From contig OY783197.1 in the NCBI GenBank assembly GCA_963678675.1, positions 5,242,400-5,306,399 of the forward strand: a stretch of 64,000 nucleotides of DNA. The letters are read 5' to 3'. Both the position numbers and the translations under genes were made by a program. Below the pieces are notes generated by a model. The model was given only the letters and a program-made list of their open reading frames with translations. It was not told the DNA's origin and ran no database searches. This document shows, in pieces, positions 43,489-54,984 of this stretch. The stretch is from Xiphydria camelus. Its lineage: Eukaryota; Arthropoda; Insecta; Hymenoptera; Xiphydriidae. Numbering within the stretch: position 1 is the first letter of the stretch; each line of letters starts with the position of its first letter.

Positions 43489-44486
43489 ATGGCTCAGCTA
43501 AGCAAAGTGGAGGCGGCTCTACAGTCGCTGAATGAAAGAATAACCGAATTCCCAATCGGAGCGGTCGTTCTCGACGATTTTAAACCGATGGAGGAGAAGG
43601 TGAAAGACGTAAGAGCGTCTTTGAAGCCTTTGAATTCTCAATTGTTGATGTTGCAAGCCAGGCTCGATACGCGTAAGTGTATCGAAGCTGCAATAATTAG
43701 ATATTAAATTAACAATCGAAAGTTTGGTAGAAACTAATATCCTACTTTTTCTACTAGGATTAACTTCAGAGCCGCCGGAGCAGAGCATAACTGAAACGTT
43801 GGACGGATATCACCAGGAAGTAGCGAATTTCCTTATCAACGATCGATGGATCAACTTGTGTCTCCACAGCTGCGGCATTCAAGACATAGTGTCTGAAGGG
43901 AAAGGATCTCCTGAGATGGGAGAGTAAAGAATAACAATTCATTCCAAATGGAATAATAACGTTAAATAACGATTATATCGTACTAAGATCATCGACCAAT
44001 TCGACTTTTTTTCATTGCAGAAAATTACGCAGATACATGCGGAAGCTGTTCAGTCTCAATGATGCCGTAATCACTCTGCATCGTGAAATGGAGAGTGAAC
44101 TTCGAAAGCGTTTTGAGCTGGAATTGCAGTGCCGATCAGCCTTCCTGGAGTACCAGAATTTCCTCAAGGAGCAGCGAGAACTGAAGGACAAGAGGTTGTG
44201 GGAGACGAATCCTGAAATCGCAGAGTAAGTTAAGGTGGAGCGTGACGTTGAACTTTGAAAGATCTGCGTTTATTAATTCTCGTTGTTTAGGAATAAGAAG
44301 AAGATGGAAAGAACCCTGAGGAAGATAAATATAATGAAGAGGCTGATGACCAACATGATTGCTGCGGCGCACAGAAAGCTGCGGGAGAAGCCCGTCCTAG
44401 CAGAGCTGCTGGAGCGACACACAGATTTAGTAAACGTCGAGACGATACTAGAGATGTCACGGAATGAATTCGTTGAAGATACGTGA
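43489..44486 (+). CDS. four-exon coiled-coil protein, possibly CENP-H-like
   Basis: Exons 43489-43672, 43758-43923, 44021-44224, 44291-44486. All borders are GT-AG, phases agree, and the product is 249 aa. ATG 43489 is preferred because the frame upstream has no other ATG. The protein is mostly helical: heptad-like N-terminus (LSKVEAALQSLNERI), a loop with DGYHQEVANFLIND, an acidic/basic coiled coil (REMESELRKRFELELQ) and a C-terminal segment KINIMKRLMTNMIAA...LAELLERH. Length, layout and the C-terminal MK-LM-N-I pattern resemble kinetochore CENP-H (247 aa in human), but no signature is decisive. Short introns and clean frames argue for a live host gene. A clear hairpin lies 240 bp upstream. 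Confidence 0.7.
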
Positions 44487-45389
44487 GTGTATGCCAGGTA
44501 ATAATTACTGCGTCAATGTATTTTTCATTTTCACTGTTTGTAATAAAGAAAAAAGCTCACTTCTCTTCAGCAGTTTGGTTTAGAATAGATTTCAGACGTT
44601 TCGCTATGTTTCGAAAATACATCCTTTGGCAGACGATGCAAATGAAAAGGGTTGTTCGGAACTAAGCAGAGCTCGTTATTTCGTTCGCGTTTAACGCGGT
44701 GTTATAAAATACAGCAACCGTCCGCGACTTTGTTTGCGTGAATGCTAGATATATTAATATATACATTGATTGACATGCCCTAGAAAAAATGGAACTCAGG
44801 GTTGTATTAACACATTTGCTGCGTCTCACGCGGCTCCCGCTCCCGCTCTCAATTATAACAGTTGAAAAATACATCACTCATGCTGAAATACGTGTTTCTT
44901 TTAGGACACGTTGATATAGCGATATAGCAACTTTATTGTAAATCTGTTTGTCTTCTATGACTCACCTATATATAATTTTTAAATATTTTTTTACCGTAAA
45001 GGAAGCGTTTTCCAGAAACTCGTCCATTTGTGCGTTTTTACGATGACCAACGTCACTAAAGTCGTCACTTATCAGCTTCCTTTATTCAAAATCTCATAAG
45101 ATATAGCCTCTGTTCATTAAGAAAGTCAAGATTCCTTATTAGTGAGTTTTTTTTAATCGAATCAGTAATTCTAGAAATTATTAGACGATCAAAAAAACTC
45201 ACAAACTTTTCCTCTTTATTATATCACTGTAGATTAGTGTAGATAGTTTGGAAGATTTTCTACAATTTTCATTTTTTTCGATTGGAGTGGGAATAATTTT
45301 TTGGCCTACTAAGTTAATTTAGATGCGTCATTTTACGCGTAACAAACAACATACAATTGCACCTTGTCGCGCCAATCCGCCAGGAGAAA
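44487..45389. other. intergenic, no feature seen
   Basis: The 3' flank of two convergent genes. AATAAA-like signals occur near 44540, but no additional ORF, RNA gene or repeat was recognised. Confidence 0.5.
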
Positions 45390-48300
45390 TTAAAGTTTCA
45401 GTCCCGGCACTCTGTACAAGAACTCCCCGTCGTAGTTGTAGTATCGATCCTTTACCCTGTACGTCCTCCCGATCTTGAACTTGTTTTTCGGGATCTTGAT
45501 ATAATCGGGATAATCTTCGTTCTCATCGGTCTTCTTGATCCATTCCTTCACGTAAGTGTCTAACTCCTTTCTTTCCGCGACCTCGACCGACTCTTCCAAT
45601 TGGGATGCGTCGTTCTCGACTTTCGATATCTCCGCGTTCTCGCGAGACGGTTGCATGAGATCCGCGGTTGCGCGATTTTCTTCCTCAATTTCCGTTTTCT
45701 TCGCCGCGTCTATCGCGTATTCCTCTTCGTCCCTCGAACGAACCTCAGCCTGCATATGCTTTTTGTACGCCTCTAGATAAACCAGTTCCTGGGCGGATGG
45801 CTTTCCCTTGATACCCTTGACTTTACTCTTAATAAACTCGTCAAAAGTGATCGCCTTTCTCATTGGCTTCCCTCTCGCACTCCCATCACTCTTGGTCTTT
45901 AAGAGTTTCGGGTCAAAGGGCAATTCGTTATTCGCCTTAGAAAACGCTATCGACGTCTCCTCGGCAGATTCGTCGTTATTGCCCTCGACATTCACGGAAT
46001 CGGTTTTATTTTCCGACTCCGTCGCGCCGCGTCTGTCTCCTATCCTCAGCGTATGTCGTTTCGACCGCTCGCTCTTGTCACCAGCGCCGTTCCCACAGTG
46101 TCTGACGATATTGGAGAACAGCACGCTCTTTGTCGCGGGAAAATTCCACTTAGGCGCCACTATCTTCTCCGCGATCTGCTTCCTGTCGGTCGTCACGACG
46201 TGCCTGTCCTTGAATTTCATTAGGTGAAGCCTTAGTCTGTCGTCGAGCGGCAGTTCGCCCCTCTTGAACTTCTCCCAATTCTCTACGACGCCTTGATCGT
46301 ACTTCAGGACCTTCTCTACCGAATCGGGCCGCCACTTGGCCTTGAGGATCTTCTTGATGACTTCGGGCTGCGCCGGGAAACTGTCGCTCAGCCGCTCCAC
46401 CGGCCACTCGACGGGGTCGCTCTCGTGCAGTAGGCGAATTTGTTCTTTCTCAGCGAATGTCAGCATGTTCGGTTGCTTTTCGTTGTAATACTTGCGCGCG
46501 ATTATTTGCACCTTGAGCTTTTCCTTGGCAACGTAGAGTTCTCTGAAACATCGAATAGAGATATGAAAAGGGTGGGTACAGACCTTGAACACCGGGAAAT
46601 GTCAGGGAATTTTGGATTTTTATTGGAAATTATAAAAAAAAAGTGGAGTTAATTTCTCAAAATTTCATCGTTGATCATCATCATCATAAAGTTATCAGTC
46701 CTAAGACTGGTTTGATACCATTCTCCATCTTTTCCTGTCCTCCGCTAGTCTTTTCATTTCCCTGTATTTCGAACAACCTACGTCCTTAATGATTTGCGAA
46801 ATGTAGTCTAAAATGTATCATCGTTGATACATTTTACAATTTAGTTTGCGCTTTAGATATCCCAAGCTTCACGGTGTCCCTTATTCCCCTTTATTTCCCT
46901 ATTTTTTAAAGTTTCCCCCTTTTCACCCTAAAACTCATGATTCCTTTTTTCCCTGTAATTTGATATTTTCCCTCTAAAATCACTTATTATTCAGCTTAGC
47001 TGAATTTGTCTTTTAATCGTTTCAGATTACGTGAAATGGGTCAAAATGGTCCATTTTTTGCTAAAATAATATAACTCCTACTTTATCTACCTGTGTCAAT
47101 ATTTTGATTAAAATATAATAACCTAGTTGAATTAATGTTTCTTATTAGACACTCGATTTGAAAAATGGTCTCTTTTCCTTAGGGGGGGGGGGTCTACCGC
47201 GTGGAAAATAACTCTATTTTTACGAATTTTTTTAGAGCTATTGTTGAAGTAGATATATTCTAATGTTTCGCATGTTACAAAGCATCGTTTGAACAACATT
47301 TTGTAATTTTTTTGTAGAAAAATATTGAGAAATAAGCCGGTGATGAAGCATTTTCGAGGACGCCTTTTAGAAAAGATGATTTGCGGTGGACACTATATTT
47401 CAGCGTAGAATTATCTCAGATCAAAAAATCAAAGCAATTTAGTTAAAACAGCTGTTTTTCTAGACCCCTACGTTTTTCTTTAATTTTTTTTCCATTTTTA
47501 AATTTGTGGTGGTTTTTTGAAGTAAAAATTGCGATTTTTCACGAAAAAATCCGTCATTTTGTTGCTGCAAAACCCCCTTAATGTAACAAAAAAAGAAAAA
47601 GAAAAACGCAGGGGTCTGGTATTTTATATGTAGAAAGTGTGTACAAAATTTGAAAAGAACCAGTGCAGTAGTTTTTAAATGACGATGTCCAAGCGCCGAG
47701 TTCTTGCCGCTCTGCAGTATTAGAGGAGCTGAGACTTAAAGGTCTATGACCGAGAGCTTTGCTCCGATTGACTTGACATTTTGACACAACATTCTTTAAA
47801 TGTTTAACTATAAGAAAAGGCAATAAAAAAAATTGATTTTTAGACCCCCCCCCCCCCTTAAATCAGATTGTGATACTTAGGTTTAAGTTACACAATTTAA
47901 GATATACATTTTTAAGCAATAAAACATTCTTCATTCATTTAATAAATATTGATGTTTCATTACATATCTTAAAAATTGTTATTTTTCAAAACCGCTGCAC
48001 GTTTCTAATTTTTGGAAGACCCTTTTTAAACAAAATTGTCCCTCCTTTTTTTTGTCAAAACTTCCCCTATTTCCCCTAAAATGAAATAAATAGGGGCTGT
48101 GTGAAGCCTAATATCCAGTAGTAGCGCACGTGTCGAATTAACTAGAATTAGAGTCTATTAAGGGCCTCTCTGTCACTTCTACAGACTGAAAATTTGTAGA
48201 TGAAACCTCACGTATTATTTCAAAATGATCTCACTGTCTGTTAAAACAGTGAAACCTATTGGCATAGTAACACTGAAGAGTTTATAATTCCTGAATATTA

Positions 48301-49107
48301 TGATTATTCTCTCAATCAGAGAAAAAATTGATCTCACATCTATGAGTGATATATAGCACTCGCGCGAAAGGTCAAAAACAAAATTCTCACTACATGTCAG
48401 AAAAATGGTTTGCTACCGCATTATCTGCACCCTGAGTAATAATGTGTGATAATAAGATATCACAGAGAAATATATTGGAATCAATAGTGTACAATGAACC
48501 GCAGGTTGGGAATTATCTCGCATTCTCCGTAAGTACATGATATGTCCAATCTAGTTGAGTTTTTTGCTGCAAAAAACAGTAGAAATTAACTGAGAACTTT
48601 TCGCGAACTTTTCTAATACTGCTAACTGCAAAAATGTTGACCGAGGGCCCTTAAATTTCTTTACAATCTCATGTTTTTTTGTTATGATTAGGTATCTATA
48701 GCTTTGTCAATTAGATTACACAAAACTAATATAAACAAAAAATATCAGAAAAATTATAACTATATGAAATTCTATAATTCTATAATCAAGTTTCTGTAGC
48801 TGCTCTAATGAAGAATAGTTGAGCTTGCGATCAGCCGGTGAATGCTTCACGGATACCTTTCGTGCTCCTTGTACGATTTGTGAACATTCATGAAGTCCGA
48901 CTCGTATGACTCTAAGTTATCGAAGTCTTCCAACGGATCGATATCGTCCTCATCTTCCACGAAGTCTTGCACTTTTCTCTGATTGTGGGCATTTTTTGAC
49001 GCCGCTTTTGCTCGGTTGGAAACCTTCGTTGGTTTAACGAATTTTTTCAGTGGCTTTGAAGAGTAGGTTCTATACACCAGGAACATTGTCGCTCTTATGG
49101 AGTTCAT
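45390..49107 (-). CDS. NGRN: neugrin homologue (two exons, 467 aa)
   Basis: Exon 1 is 49107-48857 (ATG at 49107) and exon 2 is 46542-45390. The donor GTATCC and acceptor TTTCAG join in phase as ...KEHER-ELYVAKEK. Exon 1 starts with a Ser/Arg/Thr-rich, mitochondrial-targeting-like segment and an acidic run (EDEDDIDPLEDFD) before SDFMNVHKSYKEHER. Exon 2 opens with the neugrin core: LTFAEKEQIRLLHESDP, EWPVERLSDSFPAQPEVIKK, ILKAKWRP. Neugrin is a mitochondrial protein tied to the 16S rRNA pseudouridylation module. The C-terminal half is charged and low in similarity, ending in FKIGRTYRVKDRYYNYDGEFLY. The 2.3-kb intron carries repeats. Vertebrate neugrin is shorter (about 290 aa). Confidence 0.82.
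46676..46812. repeat. SINE-like segment in the neugrin intron
   Basis: CATCATCATCATAAAG then ATCAGTCCTAAGACTGGTTT and CCATTCTCCATCTTTTCCTG. This resembles an insect short interspersed repeat I have seen often, but the name is uncertain and the copy is partial. Confidence 0.4.
46855..48116. mobile_element. possible TIR element in the neugrin intron
   Basis: The ends GATAT-CC-AAGCTTCAC...CCC-TTATTCCCC and the complement of GGATATTAGGCTTCACACAG are imperfect inverted repeats of about 35 bp. The inside is T- and C-rich with mononucleotide runs and no ORF. 48117-48856 is unique intron. Confidence 0.4.
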
Positions 49108-49940
49108 TTTCGTTCCTAGTGTTGTTCTATCATTCCATAACCTACGAAACTAATCCGAGTATTTATATCTTGAATAGTACTGAGATGAATTGGTCGACAT
49201 TCCGCCTCACGTTCGATATCGGTGGAAAGAGAACTTTTATTTACCTCAATTAACACGCGTCGGGGTGACGTCGTTGTGATTAACCGGTGTTTAAAATTGT
49301 AAAAATGACTATTTGGTAAATTCGTTACGAATGGAGTTCCGTACAGAGGGGTTCAGATAGGTGCGGAAGGCTTGCGGAATGCGGAATGCGTAAATACCGT
49401 CAGCCAATCAGCTCTTCCGCATGCGTACTGCCTGCCTATCCGCACCGATCCGCATGCCGCACTGCATGCCTGCCGGACGCATGAGAACCCTACTTAAGAT
49501 GCAACGTAAGGATTGACCAATCAAGAAGTTACAATACTGCGCTCCAAGAAAATTTTATAAAAATGATTGGTCAACCGGATTTGATAAGTCGTAACGGAAG
49601 AATCTAACGAATCTCGCATTCACGGAATTTTCTTTGCGATAAATCGCTTAGCCTATTACGTAACGAAAAGAATAAATAATAAGAAATAAAGAATAAGATA
49701 TAATGGCCTTCTGAGATTGGTTGAGAAATCCTTATTTTTTATTTCTTACCCCTTTCGTTATATAACGGGCTTTAAATTTACTTAAAATAACCTTTAGACG
49801 TTTGAAACCTATAGTGCTTCCATCTACATTTATTTATATCAATACGCATGAGTAGATGTAGTACATGGTAGATACACGTCTAAAATCGTCCGCGGAGGAG
49901 TTGTTCTTCGGGGTTTCGTTCGTTCGTCGATTGAATAATC
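49108..49940. promoter_or_regulatory. region between divergent genes
   Basis: The neugrin start (minus) and the next gene (plus) diverge here. The stretch includes a GC-rich imperfect palindrome (49335-49490, TGCGGAA/TTCCGCA motifs with CCAATCAG) that may be a MITE. No TATA box could be assigned. Confidence 0.4.
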
Positions 49941-50194
49941 ATGGCTACGAAAGCACCGAGTAAACGTACGATCGTGAATATAGAGCGAGACGAGGTACGT
50001 GAGTCGGTTCCATCCGGTTACACATGGTTACTTTATAGTGGCTGCTCTCTGGCGCAGAGGTTGGAACGAAATACCTGAGATTATGGCAAGCTCCTGTCTC
50101 GCTGCGTTCGGACTTTGTATGATCGCTTATTCGATTTGGAAGATAGAGACTACCAAGGGCGGATTTACCACGAAGTACAAGCTAGATTATATAA
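49941..50194 (+). CDS. small membrane protein, 5' exons only
   Basis: Exon 1 is 49941-49998 (MATKAPSKRTIVNIERDEV) with donor GTGAGT. Exon 2 is 50060-50194 (WNEIPEI, then a hydrophobic helix MASSCLAAFGLCMIAYSIW, then KGGFTTKYKLDYI) with donor GTGAGT. This acceptor choice keeps one frame; the alternative donor GTACGT does not. One N-terminal transmembrane helix and small size suggest a mitochondrial inner-membrane subunit, but I do not recognise the family. No terminal exon was found downstream, where transposons fill at least 3 kb. It is either a long-intron gene or a truncated one. Confidence 0.5.
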
Positions 50195-50404
50195 GTGAGT
50201 ACATTTCCGGGCGTTGTTTTGTCTCTACTTTTAAGTTAGGTTGGCTCTACAGTGGTTGGATTATAGGTTATGTAACTTTAGAATATATGTACATGTAAGT
50301 AGTTTCTGTTGTGTCGACGGGGTGTACAATACGCGAAATCGGTAAAGTAGAGTAGATAGATGATAAATTACTTGCAGCCGATGAGAAATTTGGCTGAAAA
50401 CTTA

Positions 50405-51690
50405 CCCCGATAGAGCCAAGCGTGACTTTCACCCGAGCGTCACGCGGTGGCAGCACGTCTTGTTGGCACAGTAACCTCACTGTGCCGCCACCGAGTGATT
50501 GTCACTGAGTAGGGATGGCAAAAAATATAAATAAATCGATATATCGAATCATATGATATATCGAAACTAAAAATCGATATGTCGATAATATCGAATGTTA
50601 AATATCGATATATTGAATATATCGATATATTTTGTAAACAAACAACTAAAGTTATCAAAATCGTTAGGTTGCTAATTTTCTTCGGCTTGGCCAACTGCAG
50701 AGTTCTGTGAATATGCAATTGAGTATATAAATACATGTTAATTTTAATAATGTATCAATTTGCTAATTTACTTTATTAAAACGCTATTTGTTCTTACATA
50801 CGTAACATTTAATTTCATAATTCATAAACATATGTTCCAGACACTAAAACATGTAAAGCGTCCATCATAAATAAACAATATTGTCAAATTTCAACTCAAA
50901 ATAAAAAATTAAATTATTTTATAATCACAGACCACAATCACCTCACGGTCTCTAAACAAATTATTTAGACTGTGCAACCACCTAACCATATATATATATA
51001 TCTTTATAATTTGATAATTTAGTGAAATGAAGCCAAATATTACTTTTTGGTGGAGCCATTTCTAAATTAACGTATTAAGCTTATCAAAGCATATCACAGT
51101 TTCGCAGTTTTAGCCACGTGGTTTTAACACTACCTAGGTATACCGTGAAGGAGGCTATATATATATAACCACAGTTTAAAGCCTAAAGGAAACCTTTCCT
51201 AGGTTTTAAACTTTGCTCTAACCTACAATTAGATGTTTTGGTGGTCGAGGCAGTAGGTAAATTTTGGCGCCATCGAGCCGGATACAGTATTCAGTTCTGC
51301 ACGAATGCTCGTCTGCTCATTGGTTGGTGATGACCGATATATCGAAAAAAATATATCGATATCATCGATATATCGGTAGCAAAATATCGATTAAAATATA
51401 TCGATATATTTGAGGAATAAATCGATATATTTGAGGAATAAATCGATATATTAAAAATATCGATATATCGTTGCCATCCCTATCACTGAGTGACGCCACT
51501 GTGACGCCACTGTGACTTAATCTTTTAAAAAATCCAAATTGTTCAGTAAAAATTATAAGGTGTTGGAATTAATTAATTCGTATAGCGTTTTTTTAGTGAA
51601 AAAATATCATGCCCAAACTTTTAAGACGTTTTCCTACTGGTGATAAGTCAACTCCCAATGAGCTATTATCATCGGATGTCATTTGCCGTA
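50405..51690 (+). mobile_element. partial D-family element hosting a hAT insertion
   Basis: The left terminus CCCCGATAGAGCCAAGCGTG with CAC-N-GTG repeats (50405-50510) is interrupted by the hAT element and resumes at 51483 (TCACTGAGTGACGCCACTG). It then runs into sequence without a matching GGCTATCGGGG end, so the copy is truncated. 50195-50404 is unique intron-like sequence. Confidence 0.6.
50511..51482. mobile_element. 972-bp non-autonomous hAT element
   Basis: Termini TAGGGATGGCAA / TTGCCATCCCTA with an exact 8-bp target duplication TCACTGAG (50503-50510, 51483-51490). Both ends are filled with ATATCGATAT-type palindromes. The core has no transposase. Terminus and duplication length are diagnostic for the hAT superfamily. 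Confidence 0.92.
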
Positions 51691-52980
51691 CCCCGATAGC
51701 CAAGCGTGACTTTCACCCAAAAGTCACGCGGTGGCGTCACTGAGTGACGTTACTCTGATGCCACAGTGAGGATCCGGAGTGCGAATTTTTGCCAGAACGG
51801 AATACTTGATCCTGATTGGTCTATTCGCTGACGCCGTACGGAACTTTTATTCGCGTCGGACACCGCTGTATGGTGGCGTTTCGTTCTTCCTAAGATGGCC
51901 GTCGTTGCGGACCGAATGTCAAGATAACCATGTAACGTAAACAAAGTATTTGTGTAAATACCTAAAAGTAGTTTTAAGAGTGCAAGTGCAATAAACCCAA
52001 TTCATAAGTGATGAATATCGATATCGAAGATATCTTGTCAGTTCTAGGAGAGTCAAAAATGCCGCTAGTGGAAGGAGAAGCGGTATTGAAAAAGCAGTTT
52101 GTATTTTCCTGCTGAATCAAAAAGAGAAACCAAAATACAGTGAAAATCGTCGCTTCTTGCGTACAATCGTCACATGTAACAAGTGCTCCTCACGAAGTCG
52201 AAGTGAACATCTTACTAGTAAACAACAATAAAGAAGTAACGTGCAAGTGCAGCTGGGCCAGAGGAAGACGCAAACATGTTTTTGCAACGCTTCTGTACGT
52301 AAATCGGTAGGGCAAATAGTACCATGTGTGACGATTGTACGCAAGAAACGACGATTTTCACTGCATTTTGGTTTCTCTTTTTGATTCCGCAGGAAAATAC
52401 AAACCCTCTCTCTGCTTTCAATACCGCTTCTCCTTCCACTAGCGGCATTATTGCACTTGCACTTTTAAAACTACTTTTATTTACTAATTCTTTGTTTATG
52501 TTACGTGGTTATGTTGACATTTATTTTCAAAAAGAAAAAGATCAAATTATTTTTAAAAATTTAATGAGAACTTTCGAAAGCAGTTACTGTCATGTCCGGT
52601 TTCTATATTATGACCGGAGTGGAGCAACATCGCGCTTGAAGAGTCGGTGGCTCAATTGGTAGAATGCGAAGCATTCCCAGTTTCGAAGCATCTCGTATTC
52701 TAAAGATCGCAGGTTCAAATCCCATTAGGGAGTGAAAAAAAAAAGTGACACTACTAGACTGGTGGCAGGCGGCGGCACTGCAGTGAAAAACCTCGGTAAA
52801 GTCACTGCATGCAGTTCCCCTTTTGCAAAATCCTACTTTATCCACTTTATCCACCGTGTGCACTGCGTGATGCCACAGTGGTACCCCAGTGGGCACGCAC
52901 CAAGACATCACTGTGATGTTTCTCAAAGTCACCGCGTGGTCCCACAGTGCCACCACTGTAAAGCCACCTGGCTATCGGGG
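51691..52980 (+). mobile_element. element E (intact copy of the D family)
   Basis: Complete from CCCCGATAGCC to GGCTATCGGGG, with GTA on both sides (51688-51690, 52981-52983). If the fifth G belongs to the element the duplication is TA. It differs from D/D' by several substitutions and a 2-bp shorter TC run near 52408, while D and D' match each other. It supplies the empty site for the insertion of element B. Confidence 0.88.
52641..52731 (+). ncRNA. tRNA-like segment in E
   Basis: Same A and B box arrangement as in D and D', followed by GGAGTGAAAAAAAA. Confidence 0.6.
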
Positions 52981-53051
52981 GTACATAACCTTTTTTCAAA
53001 TCATATAAATAACAACATTTTATAATTTATTGAATATATCAAAATTTGTGC

Positions 53052-53290
53052 CGAATAAAGTGTTCTTGCGGGGAGTTTTCCTTCATTATTTTAATATGAA
53101 TAAAAGTGCAGCTGAAGCTCATTGTATTTAGTGGAAGTGTACATGCTCTAGCTGCGAGCAAACGCGTCGGAAGTGGTTTGCACGTTTTAAAGCTGGTGAT
53201 TTCGACTTGGATGACAAGGAGCCGAATAAATTTGAAGATAATGATTTGGCGGCATTAGTCCATCAAGACTCATGTCAAACACTTATGTAT
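53052..53290 (+). pseudogene. mariner transposase N-terminal fragment
   Basis: Across one stop and local damage the frame reads KSAAEAHCI, WFARFKAGDFDLDDKE and KFEDNDLAALVHQDSCQT. These are the helix-turn-helix region and linker of mariner transposases (WFxRFKxGDFDxxDKxR...). The DDD catalytic part is absent. Flanks show no obvious terminal repeats. Confidence 0.8.
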
Positions 53291-53444
53291 AAAGAATTCT
53301 TACAATTAATTGTGATGTTTGCGATATTACATTACTGTCGGTAACAACGAAATACTGTACTACCTGCGTGCCATTTATTGTTAAGATTGACGCTACAAAT
53401 TAATTCCAACACCTAATAATACAAAAATTCCATCGTGAACTTAA

Positions 53445-53571
53445 CCCATTAAAGCCCAAATTAATTTCTGGTGGATTTTCTTTATGAAAATTGCATGATT
53501 TGTTACTCAGGGGTTATGAGAAAAAAATTCCAAATGGCCGTCCTATACATAAGACGCTGGGCGCTAATGGG
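53445..53571. mobile_element. 127-bp piggyBac-like MITE
   Basis: TTAA on both sides, termini CCCATTAAAGCCCA and TGGGCGCTAATGGG. Short and non-coding. Confidence 0.72.
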
Positions 53572-53686
53572 TTAACTTTAACATGATTCTTGACGAATAT
53601 TCTACTATAAATAGTGAATGAATAATTATCATAATCGCTACTGTTTTGAAAAAGACCATCAAATTATTTTAACAAATTAACCGAGA

Positions 53687-53816
53687 ACCTTCGAGAGCAG
53701 TCACTGTCATGTCCGGTTTCTATATATGACTGGAGTCGACCAACATCTCTCGAAGAGTCGGTGGCGTAATTGGTAGAATGCGAAAACGTTTCCCAATCTC
53801 GAAGCATCTGGCATAG
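53687..53816 (+). repeat. internal fragment of the D family with tRNA-like A box
   Basis: GCAGTCACTGTCATGTCCGG...TCGGTGGCGTAATTGGTAGA, diverged from D, cut off before the B box by the THAP-bearing element. Confidence 0.65.
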
Positions 53817-53952
53817 GATATAGGGAAGCTGCACGAACCGGCGAACAGTGCCCCCTTGTGATCGCTGCTGGAATATAGTTGGTATAAACAAAACGTGTCA
53901 GTCAATTTTTTAAGTCGGTGTTTTCTTCGTGTAATGTAATTTTTGAAGTATT

Positions 53953-54162
53953 TTGTGCATTTGTTTCCAAAAATGGACAGTTATTCGCTGTGGGTTTGAA
54001 AAAATTTATTTCAATAATAACAGACCATCAGAAGTGCTAAAAGGAAAGAAATTATGTGAAGCAAAATATGTGATAAATGTTCAGGAAATAGAACACCATG
54101 GACTATTTTTTATAACTGGACATGTTATAAGACAAATGTGTATCAATTTACCCCCTTTATAA
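53953..54162 (+). CDS. unrecognised 69-aa frame in the THAP element
   Basis: MCICFQKWTVIRCGFEKIYF, then RPSEVLKGKKLCEAKYV and INVQEIEHHG...GHVIRQM. The pattern of a basic patch and a GKKL-x-EA-x-YVINVQE block looks like the SWIM-type region seen in some transposon proteins, but the Cys/His set is incomplete. It runs opposite to the THAP frame. Confidence 0.35.
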   Translation: MCICFQKWTVIRCGFEKIYFNNNRPSEVLKGKKLCEAKYVINVQEIEHHGLFFITGHVIRQMCINLPPL

Positions 54163-54984
54163 AGTTATTTCCATCTAAGGAACTTTCAAACACAAAATAT
54201 TCTTTATTTGTTTCGTAAGAGTCAAAACAACACTGTGTTTCAACATTACTTTTTGTATTGATGGGATGGATTATTCTTTCAACCTTTTCATCTTCATTGT
54301 TAGCTTGTATCACCTGCGTAATTTTAGGGCTGAAAATAGTTTCAGAAGTGCGGTCAATCCTTTTCATATATCTTTCAAAACGAGAAATAGCCTGCGTCTC
54401 CGCTTCTGTTGAAATTTGGGACCGTGTCGCAGAGAATATAGTTGGAATATACGCAGGATGAGACTGCATGGTACTTCGTTGGCCTCCGACAAAATGTGCA
54501 CTATATATTTTTGAATATTTTGTTGGTAACCATAGGGTTCGTTCCAACGAACATGAGAACTGGTTCTGAACTCGACGGAGTGTGCGCAGTCTGATTTTTG
54601 GGACGGCTAGATCAGACTATGAACACTCCGTCGAGTTCAAAACAAGTTCTCGTGTTAGTTGGAACGAACCTATAAAGAACCATCCTCACTGAAATATTGC
54701 AATATGATAATAATTTTGTTCTCAACGACTAATAACCTAAACTTACTTTTTTCGGTTAACAGCTTTTATCCACTGCTGTCGCCTTCCCACAATGATAATT
54801 TGGTTCTCAACGACTACTAAACTTACTTACTTTTTTCGGTTAACAGCTTTTTTATCCACTGTTGTCGCCTTCCCATTTCGTAGGATTTACCCGGGAATGA
54901 GTAAAACTTAATATTACTGTTTTCGCAAGAATTTTCAGCATTTTTGCAATTAGGAACACAACAGTTTCGCTCCGATTTAGGCAT
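54143..54984 (-). pseudogene. THAP-domain protein, broken
   Basis: Exon 1 (54984-54831) reads MPKSERNCCVPNCKNAENSC, then NIKFYSFPGK and GRRQQWIKK, the first half of a THAP zinc finger (C-x4-C, FPxxP-like, W). The exon end is repeated downstream (54795-54750: GRRQQWIKAVNRKK with donor GTAAGT). The first copy has two extra A's, which break its frame. The second half (from about 54533: LWLPTKYSKIYSAHFVGGQ, AYIPTIFS) holds the C-x2-H position as S-AHF, so the Cys is lost. A foldback insertion separates the halves. Function in the intact form would be DNA binding. Confidence 0.65.
54536..54670. mobile_element. 135-bp foldback MITE in the THAP gene
   Basis: GGTTCGTTCCAACGAACATG and a near complement (GTGTTAGTTGGAACGAACC) surround a short centre with CTCGACGGAGTGTGCGCAGT-like arms. 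TA is nearby on both sides. Confidence 0.65.

Noticed and set aside
46150..46407. 85-aa frame overlapping neugrin exon 2
   Set aside because: It is an out-of-frame shadow of the neugrin coding sequence.
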